Shown piece after piece: positions 45,164 to 56,310 of a DNA stretch of 64,000 nucleotides. A model generated the notes under the pieces. That model was not told the DNA's origin and did no database searches. It saw nothing but the letters and a program-made list of their open reading frames with translations. Origin of the DNA: Locusta migratoria (Eukaryota; Arthropoda; Insecta; Orthoptera; Acrididae); assembly GCA_026315105.1 (NCBI GenBank), contig CM048755.1:754063301-754127300 (forward strand), written 5' to 3'. Position 1 is the first letter of the stretch, and each line of letters begins with the position of its first letter. A program made the translations under genes and the position numbers.

Positions 45164-45529
45164 TTGGAGACGCCGGTAATCATGGGGGACATTTCCGTGA
45201 TGACTTCCTTCTCTCCCACGGTGAGTTTGACCCAAAAAAGAATTATAGAGTCACCCCAGTGTAAGAAAACGTTGCCTAATCTTCCCAAATTTCTAGTTAT
45301 TTCTCAAACTGACGGTCAACATTTCTCTTCTGTTATTCCTTTCGTGATTCAGAAGGGTGTTGATGTGATTGCTGCCCCTGTTAAGACCTGTTCCCTGCAG
45401 CCCAATGGAACATTGTTGCTGGAAGCGGCCAGTGCTTTCCAGGCGCAAAAACTGATAAGGACTATGCTACAGCACGCGTTTCCTGTCCAAGGAGAAGTGC
45501 CTCACACTCTCAACTTATCAGGGGGGTAG
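45164..45529 (+). pseudogene. LINE-G ORF1 (gag-like), N-terminal part
   Basis: Nucleic-acid-binding ORF1 protein of an I-type LINE. The segment NLPKFLVISQTDGQHFSSV followed by KGVDVIAAPVKTCSLQPNGT and LLEAASAFQAQKLI is the RRM-like gag core that precedes the zinc knuckles in this group. The first methionine of the frame (45164) comes before the family-conserved MGDISVMTS at 45182; the true start is not certain. The frame breaks at 45529 (LSGG then stop) and continues after a shift at 45603. Confidence 0.75.
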
Positions 45530-45602
45530 GTTTCACAAGATCCCATGACGGGTTTCAGACAAAGAGATCCAAAACTACATATCTGATCAGGGTGTAACAG
45601 CT

Positions 45603-45915
45603 GTGCGTAGTGTGTTGAAAAAGGTCAATAAGCAGCTAACACCAACTCGTACTGTGTTTTTGACGTTCGACAGAGTTGAACCCCTGTCCAAGGTCAAAGC
45701 AGGATATGAAGTTATCTCCGTTCGCCCTTATGTACCAAACCCTAGGCGCTGTTTCCAGTGCCGTAGATTCAACCGCACCTGTCAATCTTGCCCCAATATA
45801 GCAAAATGTGTCACTTGTGGTAGGGACACCCATGAGGGCGACTGCCCACCTCCGTTCTCACTGCATTAATTGCAATGGTGACCATGCTGCTTCCTCTAGG
45901 GACTGCCCTGTATAT
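45603..45915 (+). pseudogene. LINE-G ORF1, zinc-knuckle part
   Basis: Continuation of gag-like ORF1: VLKKVNKQLTPTRTVFLTFD, then VISVRPYVPNPRRCFQCRRF. The Cys/His knuckles follow: CFQCRRFNRTCQSC and CVTCGRDTHEGDC, and after a frame change CINCNGDHAASSRDC. These bind the element's RNA. LINE-F is inserted right after the codons for RDCPVY. The frame resumes beyond it at about 46935 with KDEKVIQQIRVTEKV, which proves that the two halves were once one gene. Confidence 0.85.
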
Positions 45916-46923
45916 GTTGTTGTTGTTGTGGTCTTCAGTCCGGAGAATGGTTTGATGCAGCTCTCCACAATACCCTATCCTGAGCAAGCCTCTTCATCTC
46001 CACATAAGAATGGCAACCTACATCTGTCTGAATCTGCTTACTGTATCCATCTCTTGGTCTTCCTCTGCGATTTTTACCCCACACACTTCCCTCCAATGCT
46101 AAATTCACAATTCCTTGATGTCTAAGAATGTGTCCTACCAATCTATCCCTTCTTTTAGTCAAGGTATGCCAGAAATTTCTTTTCTCCCCAATTCTGTTCA
46201 GTACCTCCTCATTAGCTACGTGATCCACCCACCTAATCTTCAGCATTCTTCTGTAGCACCATATTTCAAAAGCCTCAATCCTCTTCCTGTCCGCACTGTT
46301 TATCATCCATGTCTCACTCCCATACAAGGCAACTCTCCATACAAATGCCTTCAGAAAGGACTTCCTTAGGCTTAAATCAATATTCGATGTTAACAAATTT
46401 CTCTTTTTCAAAAACGCTTTTCTACACATTGCCATTCTACATTTTATATCCTCTGTACTGCGACCATCATTTGTTATTTTACTGCCCAAGTAACAAAACT
46501 CATCTACCTCCTTTATTGCTTCGTTTCCCAATCTAATTCCTTCAGCATCACCTGATTTTCTTACACTGCACTCCATTACCCTAGTTTTGCTCTTGTTAAT
46601 GTTCATCTTATATGCACCTTTCAGCACACTGTCCATTCTGTTCAATTGCTCTTCCAGGTCCTTTGCTGCATCTGACAGAATTACTTCGCAGTAACCGTGT
46701 GGCAAAGCCACATTAGCTGATGTTACAAGGCCAGCTCAGTCAATCATCCAGACTGTTGCCCCTGTAACCTGAAAAGGCTGCTGCCCCTCTTCAGCAACCA
46801 CACGTTTGTCTGGCCTCTCCACAGATACCCCTCCGCTGTGGTTGCACCTACGGTACGGTTATCTGTATCGTTGAGGCACGCAAGCCACCCCACGTTGGCA
46901 ATGTCTGTGGTTCGTGGGAGTGG
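45916..46923 (-). mobile_element. LINE-F, RTE-type, internally deleted, inside LINE-G
   Basis: A 1008-bp element of the family at 1-1303, in minus orientation. It has its 3' end (GACTGAAGACCACAACAACA on the minus strand, at 45916-45942) and a 5' leader (46923 to about 46700) that includes GAGCTGGCCTTGTAACATCA. Between them the endonuclease and most of RT are missing; the leader joins directly to the end of RT near 46690. The flanks GCCCTGTATAT at 45905-45915 and 46924-46934 are an 11-base target duplication. It inserted as a unit, since removing it restores the LINE-G frame. Confidence 0.9.
45935..46711 (-). pseudogene. LINE-F, RT C-terminal ORF
   Basis: An open frame of 258 residues that starts in the deletion junction (MALPHGYCEVILSDAAKDLE) and runs to the family's end (SNHSPD). 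It contains LRKSFLKAFVWRVALYGSET, CYRRMLKIRWVDHVANEEVL, GHILRHQG and NRRGRPRDGYSKQIQTDV. It has no stop or frameshift, unlike the copy at 752-1288, so it may be fairly young. It lacks all polymerase catalytic motifs. It could only encode a nucleic-acid-binding C-terminal fragment. Confidence 0.85.
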
Positions 46924-47340
46924 GCCCTGTATATAAGGATGAAAAAGTCATCCAGCAAATTCGGGTTACGGAAAAGGTTCAACATCTGCCGCTTGAAAGT
47001 TGTTGGCGAGTCGAAAGCCCACTGTTCTCCCAGCGGGCACATACAGTAAGGTCCTCACCTCCACTCGACCTACTAAGGATGCAGGTACACAGACCTGTAA
47101 TTTCACTTTCGCTGACACAGTTGTGCGATCGGCCAGCCCGAAGATTGCCCGTTCCACGCCCCCACTCCCTCCTGGTCCTTCTAAAGTTCAGTCTTCGCCA
47201 ACCTCTAATAAAGTGCGGGCACCTACACAAGATGCCCAGACTTCGAAAAAGGAACCTGTCCACGAAGATTTCTATGTACTCAGGCTTCTCAACCGTCAAC
47301 TACCTCTTCTTCTCACCGTAACTTTTCCTAAAGAACTAAC

Positions 47341-47839
47341 AGACAGCTGTATCGCCATCCATTGAATTTGTTAATGGTCTCTGAAAAAACACTGCTATTA
47401 TCAAACTTTTACGATTTCTTGGATTTTGTTTGTCAATAAAATGGTAGATGTATTACTTTATAAGTACCATTTAATCATACTGTAGAATATCATAGAATTT
47501 TTCTTTGGTGCAGGATACAAAACCTGTGCTTATTATGAGACTAAGGAAGTAATTTGGGTTTGACTAACAAAGCTCCAACACTTCGACTGTTGCCTCAATG
47601 GAAGGCTGTTCTCATGGGTGTTAACAGTCAAAGAGCCTAGCTGGTGGCTGCATTTGTGTATCCTTTATTCTTGCATCTTTATCACATCTGCTGCCTGGGT
47701 TGAGAGCTCCTACATGCGGATGGTGCATTTGGTGGAGGCACCTAGCCTCGCTTCAGGTATAGGAGCAGAGCTATCGATTTCTAACACTGTTCTCAGAACT
47801 GATTGTTGTCCTCTTGTTTGGAGCCGAGTGAAAGTATTC
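47341..47839. other. Unassigned, no gene seen
   Basis: Short frames only. It may belong to the following LINE remnant, but I cannot support that. Confidence 0.4.
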
Positions 47840-49280
47840 TGGACAAGGCAATACTTGGCACAACAGAATGGAGAAAGATGGTGTTATTATAGTAATAATT
47901 GACTGCAAGAGTATCTATGGAAAGATTCAAAAACTGCTCTCACTTTGAAATGGTCACAGGCGCAGAAAGCTGGATGGCACCAGCTGTAAAGAGTAATTAA
48001 ATTACAAACTCAGACTGAAACATATAGCAAAGAGATAGCCTTAACACTGAAGGGGAGTCATAAATAGTGATAAGAAATACAAAGAAATGGTTAGGGATAT
48101 AGAATGTAAAATAATTTGGGTGAAGGTAAGGGTTAAACGTCGCTGGAATATGGTTGCCTTACGTTTTTGTAGACCACATGGCTCAGCAGCAGTAGTGACG
48201 GAAAATCTGAGGGAAATATATCCCATAGACTTCGTTCTCATGTTATAGTTCAGATAAAGGTATTAACTTATTGGATACAGACTGGGAGAGTATAGTGTTT
48301 ACGATGGTTGCCGTGGACAAAGAATTGAGCAATATTGTTCTAACTGCTTTATCTGAAAATTACCACGAGCAGTTAGAGCGCCGACTTGCGGAGATAACGT
48401 CTTAGACATATTGATGACAAATAGACCAGAACTTTTCGACTCAGTATAGAGCAGGAAATCGGTGGTCATAAGGCTGCTCCATCATCATTGAATACAGCTC
48501 TAAATAGAAATATGAGGAGAGGTAAGAAAATTTTATGTTTAGCAAATGCAAAAAGGGATAATCTCAGAGTACTTCATTGCTCAACATGACAGTATTTTTC
48601 TCTAGCTCTGAAATTGTTTGAGCATCAGTGAACAAAGTTCAAGAGAATTGTACAATAAGCATTAGACAAGTACGTGCCAAGTAAAATGATGTGAGATGGG
48701 AAAGATCCAACATGGTTCAATAACCAAGTTAGAAAATTTGTTACGTGGACAAAGATAACTTCACAGGAAATACAAACCTGGCCAAAGTGTTGTAAACAAG
48801 CAAAAATCATGTATGCCTAATGCTAAAATTAGCATATAGAGGGCCATGTAAGACATGTTAAAGTCTTTGAAAATAAGTTATTTGTATTGACCTGGCAGAA
48901 AGTCCTAAGAAATTTTGGTCCTACATCAAATTCGTAAATGGATGAAAACCATATGCCTAGACACTCTGTGGCCATAATTGTGTTCGGATGATGAAACGCA
49001 AAAGGCCAAATATTGAACATTGTTTACCAAAGCTGTTTAGTTCCTCCTCTAAACTGTCAAATGGATGACAAAATGGCAGATATTGAAATAAATATTAGGG
49101 GCACGGAAAAGGAAAGGCCAATGGTCCTGATCGAATACCAATTCGATTTTACTCAAAGTATGTGCAGTAACTTGCCCACCCTACCAACAGTAGAATGCCA
49201 TAGGTATATAGAGGAGTGAAGTGGTCCCAAAGATTGAAAAAAAGTGTAGATCATTTCTGTTTTTAAGAAGGGTCTAATAG
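47840..49280 (+). mobile_element. Strongly decayed LINE (CR1-like), endonuclease to RT start
   Basis: No long frame, but in order the plus strand reads IPIDFVLML near 48225, PTCGDNVLDILMTNRPELFD near 48388-48446 (end of an APE endonuclease), YVPSKMM and DGKDPTWFNNQVRK near 48670-48740. Next come LAESPKKFWSYIKF near 48895-48940 and GPDRIPIRFYSKYV near 49125-49165. The last two correspond to IPKRFWSYVKYTGGKT and GPNCIPIRFLSDY of LINE-C. Numerous stops and shifts show that it is an old remnant. RT proper is absent. Confidence 0.65.
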
Positions 49281-49867
49281 TCATTCACTCTGGTTGGATT
49301 TTAGTTTCTAATTTAGGACTGAATAGTTATAAACACTCTAATACCTGATGTTGATTCTCTGATAACTTTACTTGGCTTAACTGCAACAACTGTGGCTAAC
49401 CATCTAGCAGTTCAAAGTGTTCCATTGTAATACTTCCGGAGATTTGTGTGGATATTTAAAGAAATTATATTTTTTGTGAAGGGAAACCATACAGAGGAGA
49501 TGTAATCGTGCCATTATAATCTCACCCGTAAAACTTGTATAGAAATTATTTGAGAAAGTTACTGTGTCAGCTGTATTACAGAAATATAGAAGTGAACAGC
49601 CATTTTGCTTAGTTCTTGAATCCATGCAGTTCCTTGGCAAGTTTCAGTGTAGGTTTGGGAGGTATTACACCATTGTAAAAAGAGACTTCTTTGTACTGCT
49701 GTACAACTACCTTTCATATACACATATCACTTAATACTTATCTTCCTTTCTTGGCATGACTTAGCATACTATTTGGAGGCACATCATTTGTGAATGGTTC
49801 CATATGTGGGACTTTCTAGCTCATCTTCCTATCTTTGTGTGAGCCATTCTTCCCCAGTATTTGTTAT
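49281..49867. other. Unassigned, no gene seen
   Basis: AT-rich sequence without recognisable features. Confidence 0.5.
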
Positions 49868-50232
49868 TGTGGTCTTCACTCCGGAGACTGGTTTGATGCA
49901 GCTCTCCACGATACCCTATCCTGAGCAAGCCTCTTCAACTTCACATAAGAATGGCAATCTACATCTGTCTGAATCTGCTTACTGTATCCATCTCTTGGTC
50001 TTCCTCTGCGGTTTTTACCCCGCACGCTTCCCCCCAAAGTTAAATTCAAAATTCCTTGATGTCTAAGAATGTGTCCTACCAATCGATCCCTTCTCTTAGT
50101 CAAGGTATGACAAAAATTCCTTTTCTCCCCAATTCTGTTCAGTACCTCCTCATTAGCTACGTGATCCACCCACCTAATCTTCAGCATTCTTCTGTAGCAC
50201 CACATGTCAAAAACCTCTATCTTCTTCCTGTG
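49868..50232 (-). mobile_element. RTE-type LINE 3' end (copy 3), truncated
   Basis: The last 365 bases of the family at 1-1303 and 45916-46923. On the minus strand the frame 50205-49876 reads CYRRMLKIRWVDHVANEEVL through WRAASNQSPE and then the stop. The 3' end has GAAGACCACAATAACAA. Truncation is at about 50232, which is usual for LINEs. It is as well preserved as LINE-F, without stops. Confidence 0.9.
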
Positions 50233-50820
50233 GATGTTGGGAAGAGGGATGCTACTACTTAGATCAAGGACCAGTAGGGTGATAGTTTCCGTAGGTGTTG
50301 TGTGGCATACAGTTCAAGCTTACAGTTGGCTTGTTGTATGATGGATCAGTGTGTATTAACTCTTAACTACTATAGACGTTCCCCAACTACTATGAAGGGG
50401 TCTCTCAGACCGCTCTCTTATTTTTCATATATTAAACTGTTGTTTTCCTAATACATATTTTGATGACTTCCTGTCGTTCATTACACTTCTTAGAGGTGGC
50501 ATTAGTACAAATTTGACCTTTTTTTAACAATTTAGTATGCATAACATGACAAGTAAAACACAGCGCAATTTGCAGTACACTTTTATTTTTTGTGCTACGA
50601 AAAGAACAGAAAGTAATTATTTCTCTACACACCCACAAATTATAGAGATTATATTACAAATTCACAGAGTAATTAGATACAATAATCTCATTTGAATTAT
50701 AGTAAAATGTATGTGAAATCTCCTTTCCAATTACGATTCTCGCAGAAAGATTGCCACATTTTCCTTATAAAACAAAAAGTACAACTAAAGATATCCTTCT
50801 GTGTGCCACTAAATACTCTT
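50233..50820. other. Unassigned; expected 3' flank of piggyBac
   Basis: The 3' UTR and terminal repeat of the minus-strand piggyBac copy should lie here. There are TTAA sites (for example 50371-50374 and 50432-50435), but I could not find a CCC-type terminal repeat next to any of them. Confidence 0.35.
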
Positions 50821-51618
50821 TTAGTCGCTTTGACCCCGCATACACTTCACGCAGACCTTTCTAGAACACCCCAAACAAATTGGAACACCACAATGTTCAC
50901 ACGGATATCGTGTTTTCCTCTTCAGGTGAGGAGGGCAAAAGGCACACGTTCTTCGATTTTCAAACTGTTTTGGTGTATGAGGCTCATGTATATTCAGTAA
51001 TCTTCTAATGGTGCCACTCACCTCTCGTGGCAAGTGTCCAATAGAAAGTCTACCCTTCATATCAGGCTCGACTAGATCTCTTGCTAGGGTCTTCACGAAG
51101 CTCATTCTTGTCATTACTTCTGCATTTGGACGCGCTTGATGTACCACATAAGAATTTACCCCACACGAAACATGCACTAAAGTGTAGAAAATTGCCATAG
51201 CCCATCTTCTTGTCTGCCGACTTGAAGAAGAACCTGCACATCTTTGGTCGAGGCAGCCCACACCACACCTTTTGTTGTATTATAAAACTGTATGACTTTA
51301 CGATTATACGCAGAAAGATTTGTGAAACTGCTGCTGCCTTGTCTATTTCCTTTTTCTCCCGATCATCTGGGTTGTCAAATTGTAATGAATAGAGTAAAAA
51401 CAGAAATCTTTCCTTACTAACAGGCTGTAAACCGATTCGTGCCCCAATTTGAAAACCGCTGAATACACTAACAGGCCAATTAGTGCATTCAATTCAATGA
51501 CGTCAACATCTTGTAGATAGGACAAGCGATCATTCGCATACCGTGCTCTAAACTGCGATATTTTCAGTTTTGTCCATAGAACGATTTCGTCTAGAATATC
51601 TTGTCTAAAGAACAGATA
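50821..51618 (-). pseudogene. piggyBac transposase, copy 1, middle and C-terminal part
   Basis: DDE transposase of the piggyBac superfamily, which normally cuts out elements precisely at TTAA. The first part (51618-51297) reads ILDEIVLWTKLKISQFRARY, then YLQDVDVIELNALIGLLVYS. Here the copy has the same loss and frameshift after HESVYS as copy 2. At 51296 it jumps to QFYNTTKGGVGCLDQRCAGS, so the catalytic core in between is deleted. The C-terminus (51261-50821) has SRQTRRWAMAIFYTL and a Cys-rich zinc-binding end (CAFCPPHLKRKTRYPCEHCG, then CLGCSRKVCVKC). Its N-terminus lies at 62557-62740, across LINE-B. Confidence 0.9.
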
Positions 51619-51978
51619 CCATAGCTAAAAAGGATGGATGGATGGATGGTTTGATTTTTAAAGGGACTAAACGACTACGGTTATCAGTCCCTTGTTTCAA
51701 CCGTAGATGTTGGAATAAAAAGCACTACAATGTAGTATAAAACGATGTGTGAAAACGCACCAAGCAAAGTGTGTAACATGTGAAGAAATAAAAGAATCGA
51801 AGTAAAAACTGGTAAAAGAAGAGAAAGGTGAAAAGAGAATACCAGTGTCCTGGCCAAGTGACCACAGACACGATAAAAGGGCCTCTGGCCACTTTAGCAC
51901 ATTAAAACCACTTGCCTAAAAACGGAAGGCAAGCGAAGAACAAATATATAACGAACATAGTACTAAAAATCAAATAGA

Positions 51979-52764
51979 TCAGTACAACCCACTCACACGA
52001 ATAACATTTAAAACAGCGTCAGCCATAGAGGCATTGTCAGCTAAAACAAGATTTAAATCGTCAGGGAGATTAAAATGCCTCCTCTGAGTGGCTAAATCCG
52101 GGCATCCCAAGATGATGTGAACGACTGTCAGATGCGCACCGCATCGACACTTGGGAGGATCCTTGCGACGGAGAAGGTGGCCGTGCGTAAGCCAAGTATG
52201 GCCGATACACAGCCGGCAGAGAACGAGTCGCTGCGAGGTGCCCGCAGAGAGGTCCTCCACACGTTGGTACTCTCCTTGATACACCTCAATTTGTTGGGCA
52301 CCTGTAGGGAGCGCCATTCACTACTCCACAAACCGAGAACTTTACGGCGTAGTGTAGAATGGAGACCAGCACACGGGATGCCTATATTGAGGACACATTT
52401 GTGGGTGGCCTCTTTGGCCAGCCTGTCAGCCAGCTCACTGCCGTCTATCCCGACGTGTCCCTGAGTCCAAAGGAATTCCACTGACTGCCCACGTTGTTCA
52501 ATGGTGTACAAGGACGTGTATGGCAACAACCAAAAGACTGCGCGGAAAACACTGATCGATGGCCTGTAAGACGCTCAGGAAGTCACTAAAAATGACGAAT
52601 GACTCCCCAGGGCAGGAACGGATATGTTGGAGTGCGCGGTGGATGGCTACCAGCACTCCAGTGAAAACACTGCAGCCATCTGGCAGGGAGCGCAACTCAT
52701 TGTGTCCTGCAAGCGTGTAAGCAAAACCGACATGACCATCTACCATCGAGCCATCGGTGTACAC
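51979..52764 (-). pseudogene. LINE-B RNase H domain, frameshifted
   Basis: RNase H domain in three overlapping frames (52764-52498, 52529-52128, 52317-51979). Catalytic positions: VVYTDGSMVDG (first Asp), VFTGVLVAIH (family TAELVAI; Glu replaced by Val), VIFSDFLSVLQA (Asp), and GHVGIDGSELADRLAKEA (last Asp). The ending LCIGHTWLTHGHLLRRKDPP with CRCGAHLTVVHIILGC parallels LINE-E. The two frameshifts and the lost Glu make it inactive. Confidence 0.9.
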
Positions 52765-52884
52765 TACCGTAGAGCCCCGGAAGCTGTCAATAATTGATAG
52801 GAATCGGCGACGAAGGGTCTCAGGGAGGACTGAGGTTTTAGTGTACCGTGACAGGTCCAGCCGAAGGTGAGGCCGTCATATACA

Positions 52885-54124
52885 CTATGGTGGTGCACGT
52901 GACTGGTATCTGAATAAAGAGGGGACAGGAACAGACTCCAATTGGCGCAGCAGAGACCTAACACGGACACCAACCATCAACCGTGATCTCGGCCGCCTCT
53001 GCTGAATGTGGAGATCAGTTAGAGGAAAGAGTAGACGGTGGTTTGGGTGGTTAGGTAAACCACGGATGGTAGCAGCATAATTTGCAAGCAGTTGTTGTCG
53101 CCTGATATGCAGAGGAGTTACACTGGCCTCCACAAGGAGACTAGTCACAGGGCTTGTTCGAAAGGCTCCTGTTGCAAGCCTAACCCCACAGTGATGGACT
53201 GGGTCCAACATTTGGATACCTGAATGTGATGCCGAGCCATAGGCAATGTTGCCGTAGTCCAGTCTGGACAGAACAAGCGCCTTATAGCACTGCAGCAGCG
53301 TACTGCAGTCTGCGCCCCAAGTGGTGTTACTGAGGCAGCAGAGGGCATGAAGGTGCTTCCAGCACTTCTGCTCGAGCTCACGGATATGAGGAAGACACAG
53401 CAGCTGGTCGTCAAACACTAGCCCCAAGAAACGGTGTGTTTCCACCACATTGAGCAGATGGCCATTGATGTGGATGGGCTGTCCAACGCCGGCAGAAATG
53501 CATAACACAGGTCTTGGCAACAGAACTGAAACCCATGGGCGTGGGCCCACGTCTGCGCCTTGCATTTGGCCCCCTGCAGTTGTCGTTAAGCAACACGCAT
53601 GCTGCAAGAGCTAAAATATAAATTCAAGTCATCTGCATACAACGAGGTGCAGACTGAGGAACCTACTGCTGCCGCTAGACTATTTATCGCCACTAAAAAC
53701 AGAGGTACACTCAGGACAGAGCCCTGGGGTACACCATTCTCCTGTACATGCAGAGAGCTACAAGAGACACCGACTTGTACACGAAACATACGCAAAGATA
53801 AAAAATTTCGGATAAAAATGAGAAGTGAGCCCGGAGACCCCACCCATGTAATGTGGTAAGGATGTGATGTCTCCAGGTCTTTTCATAAGCCTTAGATAAA
53901 TCGAAGAAAACTCCCACCAGGTGTTGGCGGCGAGAGAAGGCCGTCCGTATGGCGGACTCAAGGTGGACCAGGTTATCCACGGCTGAACGCCCCTTTCGGA
54001 AACCACCCTGGCATGGAGTGAGGAGACCCCTGGACTCAAGGTGCCAGTACAATCGTCGACTCACCATACGCACCAGCAATTTGCAAAGAACGTTGGTGAG
54101 GCTGATTGGTTGGTAGCTGTTCAA
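52885..54124 (-). pseudogene. LINE-B reverse transcriptase
   Basis: RT of LINE-B in three frames. 54124-53711 holds SYQPISLTNVLCKLLVRMV (region 2), CQGGFRKGRSAVDNLVHLES and VFFDLSKAYEKTW (motif A). 53843-53586 has GVPQGSVLSVPLFLVAINSL (motif B) and LYADDLNLYF (motif C, intact). 53607-52885 is thumb and connection (THRFLGLVFDDQLL, YKALVLSRLDYGNIAYGSAS). The catalytic Asp residues remain, but frameshifts near 53800 and 53600 break the chain. N-terminal RT sequence between 54124 and 54572 is present with stops. Confidence 0.9.
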
Positions 54125-54571
54125 CTAGTGTGGATGTTGACCAGGTTTGATCACCGAGACTATCAGACTCACTCGCCACTGTGAAGGGAACGTACCAGAA
54201 CTCCAGATGTGGTTGAAGATAGCCAGAACGTTACGCTGAGACTCAGATGTTTCAGCATCTGATTATGGATACGATCTGGCCCGGGCGCTGTGTCAGGAGT
54301 GTGCCAGGGCAGTCAGAAATTTCCATTCACTGAATGGAGCATTGTACAGTTCAGTACGGCGATTCGAGAAGGATAAGCGCTGTCGTTCCTCTCACTCTTT
54401 CAGGACGCGAAAGGCCCTGGAGTAGGCCGCATATGCAGAACTCTGAGCGTAGTGCTCAGCAAACAGTTCAGCAACTGCATCTGGATCGGTGTAAACTGCT
54501 CCATTCACAGAAATCCCGGGCACACTAAGAGGACACTGGTAGCCATAAACACGTCTGACCTTCGCCCACAC

Positions 54572-55339
54572 CTAGTATGGAGAGGTACGCGATCCAATGG
54601 TAGAGACATACCATTCCCAACACTCCTGTTTGCCTCGTCTAATCAACTGTCGGGCGCGTGCACGAAGCCGTTTAAAAGCAATGAGGTTCTCCATAGATGG
54701 GTGCCGCTTGTGCCGCTGCAGAGCTCGCCTGCGCTCTCTAATCGCCTCAGCAATCTCCGGCGACCACCAGGGCCCTGTCTGCCGCCGGGCAGATCCCGAA
54801 GAGCGAGGGATTGCACCATCAGCTGCAGAAAGAATGGCTGAGGTAGCGCTGTCGATGACCACATCTATGTTTGAGCGTGTAGGAGAACCAATGATGGCAG
54901 CAGAAGTCGTAGTACCACCCCATAATGGGTTATGGGCATTGAAATCACCCAATAACACGTAAGGCAGGAGTAGTTGTGCTATCAGTGCAGCCAGGACATG
55001 TTGTGATACTTCGTCAGGAGGAAGGTAGACACTGCAGAGGGTAATGTCCACTGCAGTTATTACCCTGACAGCTACAGCTTCCAAAGGCGTTCGTAGTGGA
55101 ACGGTTGTGCTGTAGACAGAGGTAAGGACGTAGATGCATACGCCACCTGATGCCCTGTCACCGTCTGTGCGGTTCCTATAATAACCCCGATAGCCACGTA
55201 AGGCAGGGGTGCGCATCACGGAAAACCAAGTTTCTTGCAGGGCAATGCAAAACGCAGGTGAAGTGCTGAGGAGTTGGCAGAGCTCAGCTAAACGGGGGAA
55301 AAATCCACCGCAATTCCACTGGAGGATGGTGTTATTGGC
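54572..55339 (-). pseudogene. LINE-B APE-type endonuclease
   Basis: Endonuclease domain at the start of ORF2. From the minus strand: ILQWNCGGFFPRLAELCQLL (N-terminal strand), ALQETWFSV (metal-binding Glu), GGVCIYVL, LLPYVLLGDFNAHNPLWGG (catalytic Asp/Asn), and a C-terminal linker to RT. The usual SDH block near the end seems to be missing or changed: after NIDVVIDSA the frame passes to SSGSARRQTGPWWSPEIAEA. LINE-A is inserted at its very beginning; the original start ATG is at 60913, where MVFNANN precedes the insertion, and NNTILQW follows on this side. Confidence 0.9.
55331..55339. repeat. LINE-A target duplication, 3' copy
   Basis: GTTATTGGC on the plus strand; identical to 60893-60901. 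Confidence 0.92.
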
Positions 55340-55545
55340 TTTTTGTTTTTGTGGTTTTAGGGTGCACAACTGCTAAGGTCATTAGCGCCCAGACAAGAAC
55401 AGAGATTCGCTAGATCTCAAAAATATTGGTAACTGCCAGTTAGAATATCAAGAGAAGGCTAAAAACGAAAGATAAACAATTAAAAGGGTTAAATATCTTC
55501 TGATAAATTGGCCAATTTGATAAAACGCAAAACTCGAGCAGCTGC

Positions 55546-56310
55546 TCACGTGTCATCAGCTCGCATGTCATCAGCTAAAATTTCCTCCAGAGTAAACGGA
55601 AATTGAAGGGCTATACGGACATGATTAAAATTAACACAAGACAGTAAAACATGTCGCACCGTCAGCAGTTCACCACAGGAGCACAGCGGTGCAGTGTCGG
55701 CGGTTAGCAAATGACGGTGGCTGAAACGGCAGTGACCGATCCGCAACCGGGCCAGGATGACCTCCTCTCGCCGAGAGGGGCGTGAGGAGGTCCTCCAAGC
55801 GGTCGGGATCGGTTTTACAGTTCTCAATTTATTGTTGTACAATGAAAACCACGCACTGTGCCAGGACGACACAATACTCCGGCGAAGAGCCCGTTGAACA
55901 TCATCCGATGGGACGCAAAAAGTAGCCAAGCGAGGCAAAAGAGCTGCTGCCTTGGCTGCTATGTCGTCGGTGTCATTCCCGGGCACACCCACGTGGCCAG
56001 GGACCCACAGAGAAGAAACGTGACAGCTGTCATCTGCTAGCAACTGGAAGGAGCATTGGATCCGATACACGAGACTCTGCAGGGCACTAAGGGAGTCTGA
56101 ACAAATGGCATAAAAAGGTTGGCAGTGGCGGCAGGTATACAAAACAGCCTGGTGGAGGGCAAAAAGCTCAGCCGTGAAATTCGAGCACTGGTCAGAGAGC
56201 TTGTATTGGAAACGGTTGTCCCCGACGACGAAGGCAGATCTGACACCGTCAGTGCTCTTGGAACCATCAGTGTAAATAAATATTATCGAACCGCGAACGG
56301 AGTTCGACAA
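55546..56310 (-). pseudogene. LINE-A RNase H domain
   Basis: Open frame of 254 residues with RNase H catalytic positions: IFIYTDGSKSTDG (first Asp), NFTAELFALHQAV (Glu), ICSDSLSALQSL (Asp), and GHVGVPGNDTDDIAAKAA (last Asp). The C-terminal part has LARLRIGHCRFSHRHLL and a knuckle-like CSCGELLTVRHVLLSC. All four acidic residues are present. The frame overlaps the end of the RT frame (56310 against 56267), so a frameshift separates two domains that belong to one polyprotein. It ends in a duplicated DDMRADD stretch. Confidence 0.92.

Larger units (their letters stand above)
44572..47340 (+). mobile_element. LINE-G, 5' part of an I-type LINE, split by LINE-F
   Basis: The 5' end of the same family as LINE-A. 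Its first bases (CCCCCCAGGGAGCC, then CAAAGCTCTTTTGTGGGTAT) match the LINE-A start at 60892, and the 5' UTR runs to about 45160. ORF1 begins near 45188 and is interrupted at 45916-46923 by LINE-F. ORF1 continues to about 47340, where similarity to LINE-A stops; no endonuclease or RT follows. LINEs normally lose their 5' end, so a copy with only the 5' part points to a later deletion or rearrangement. Confidence 0.85.
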
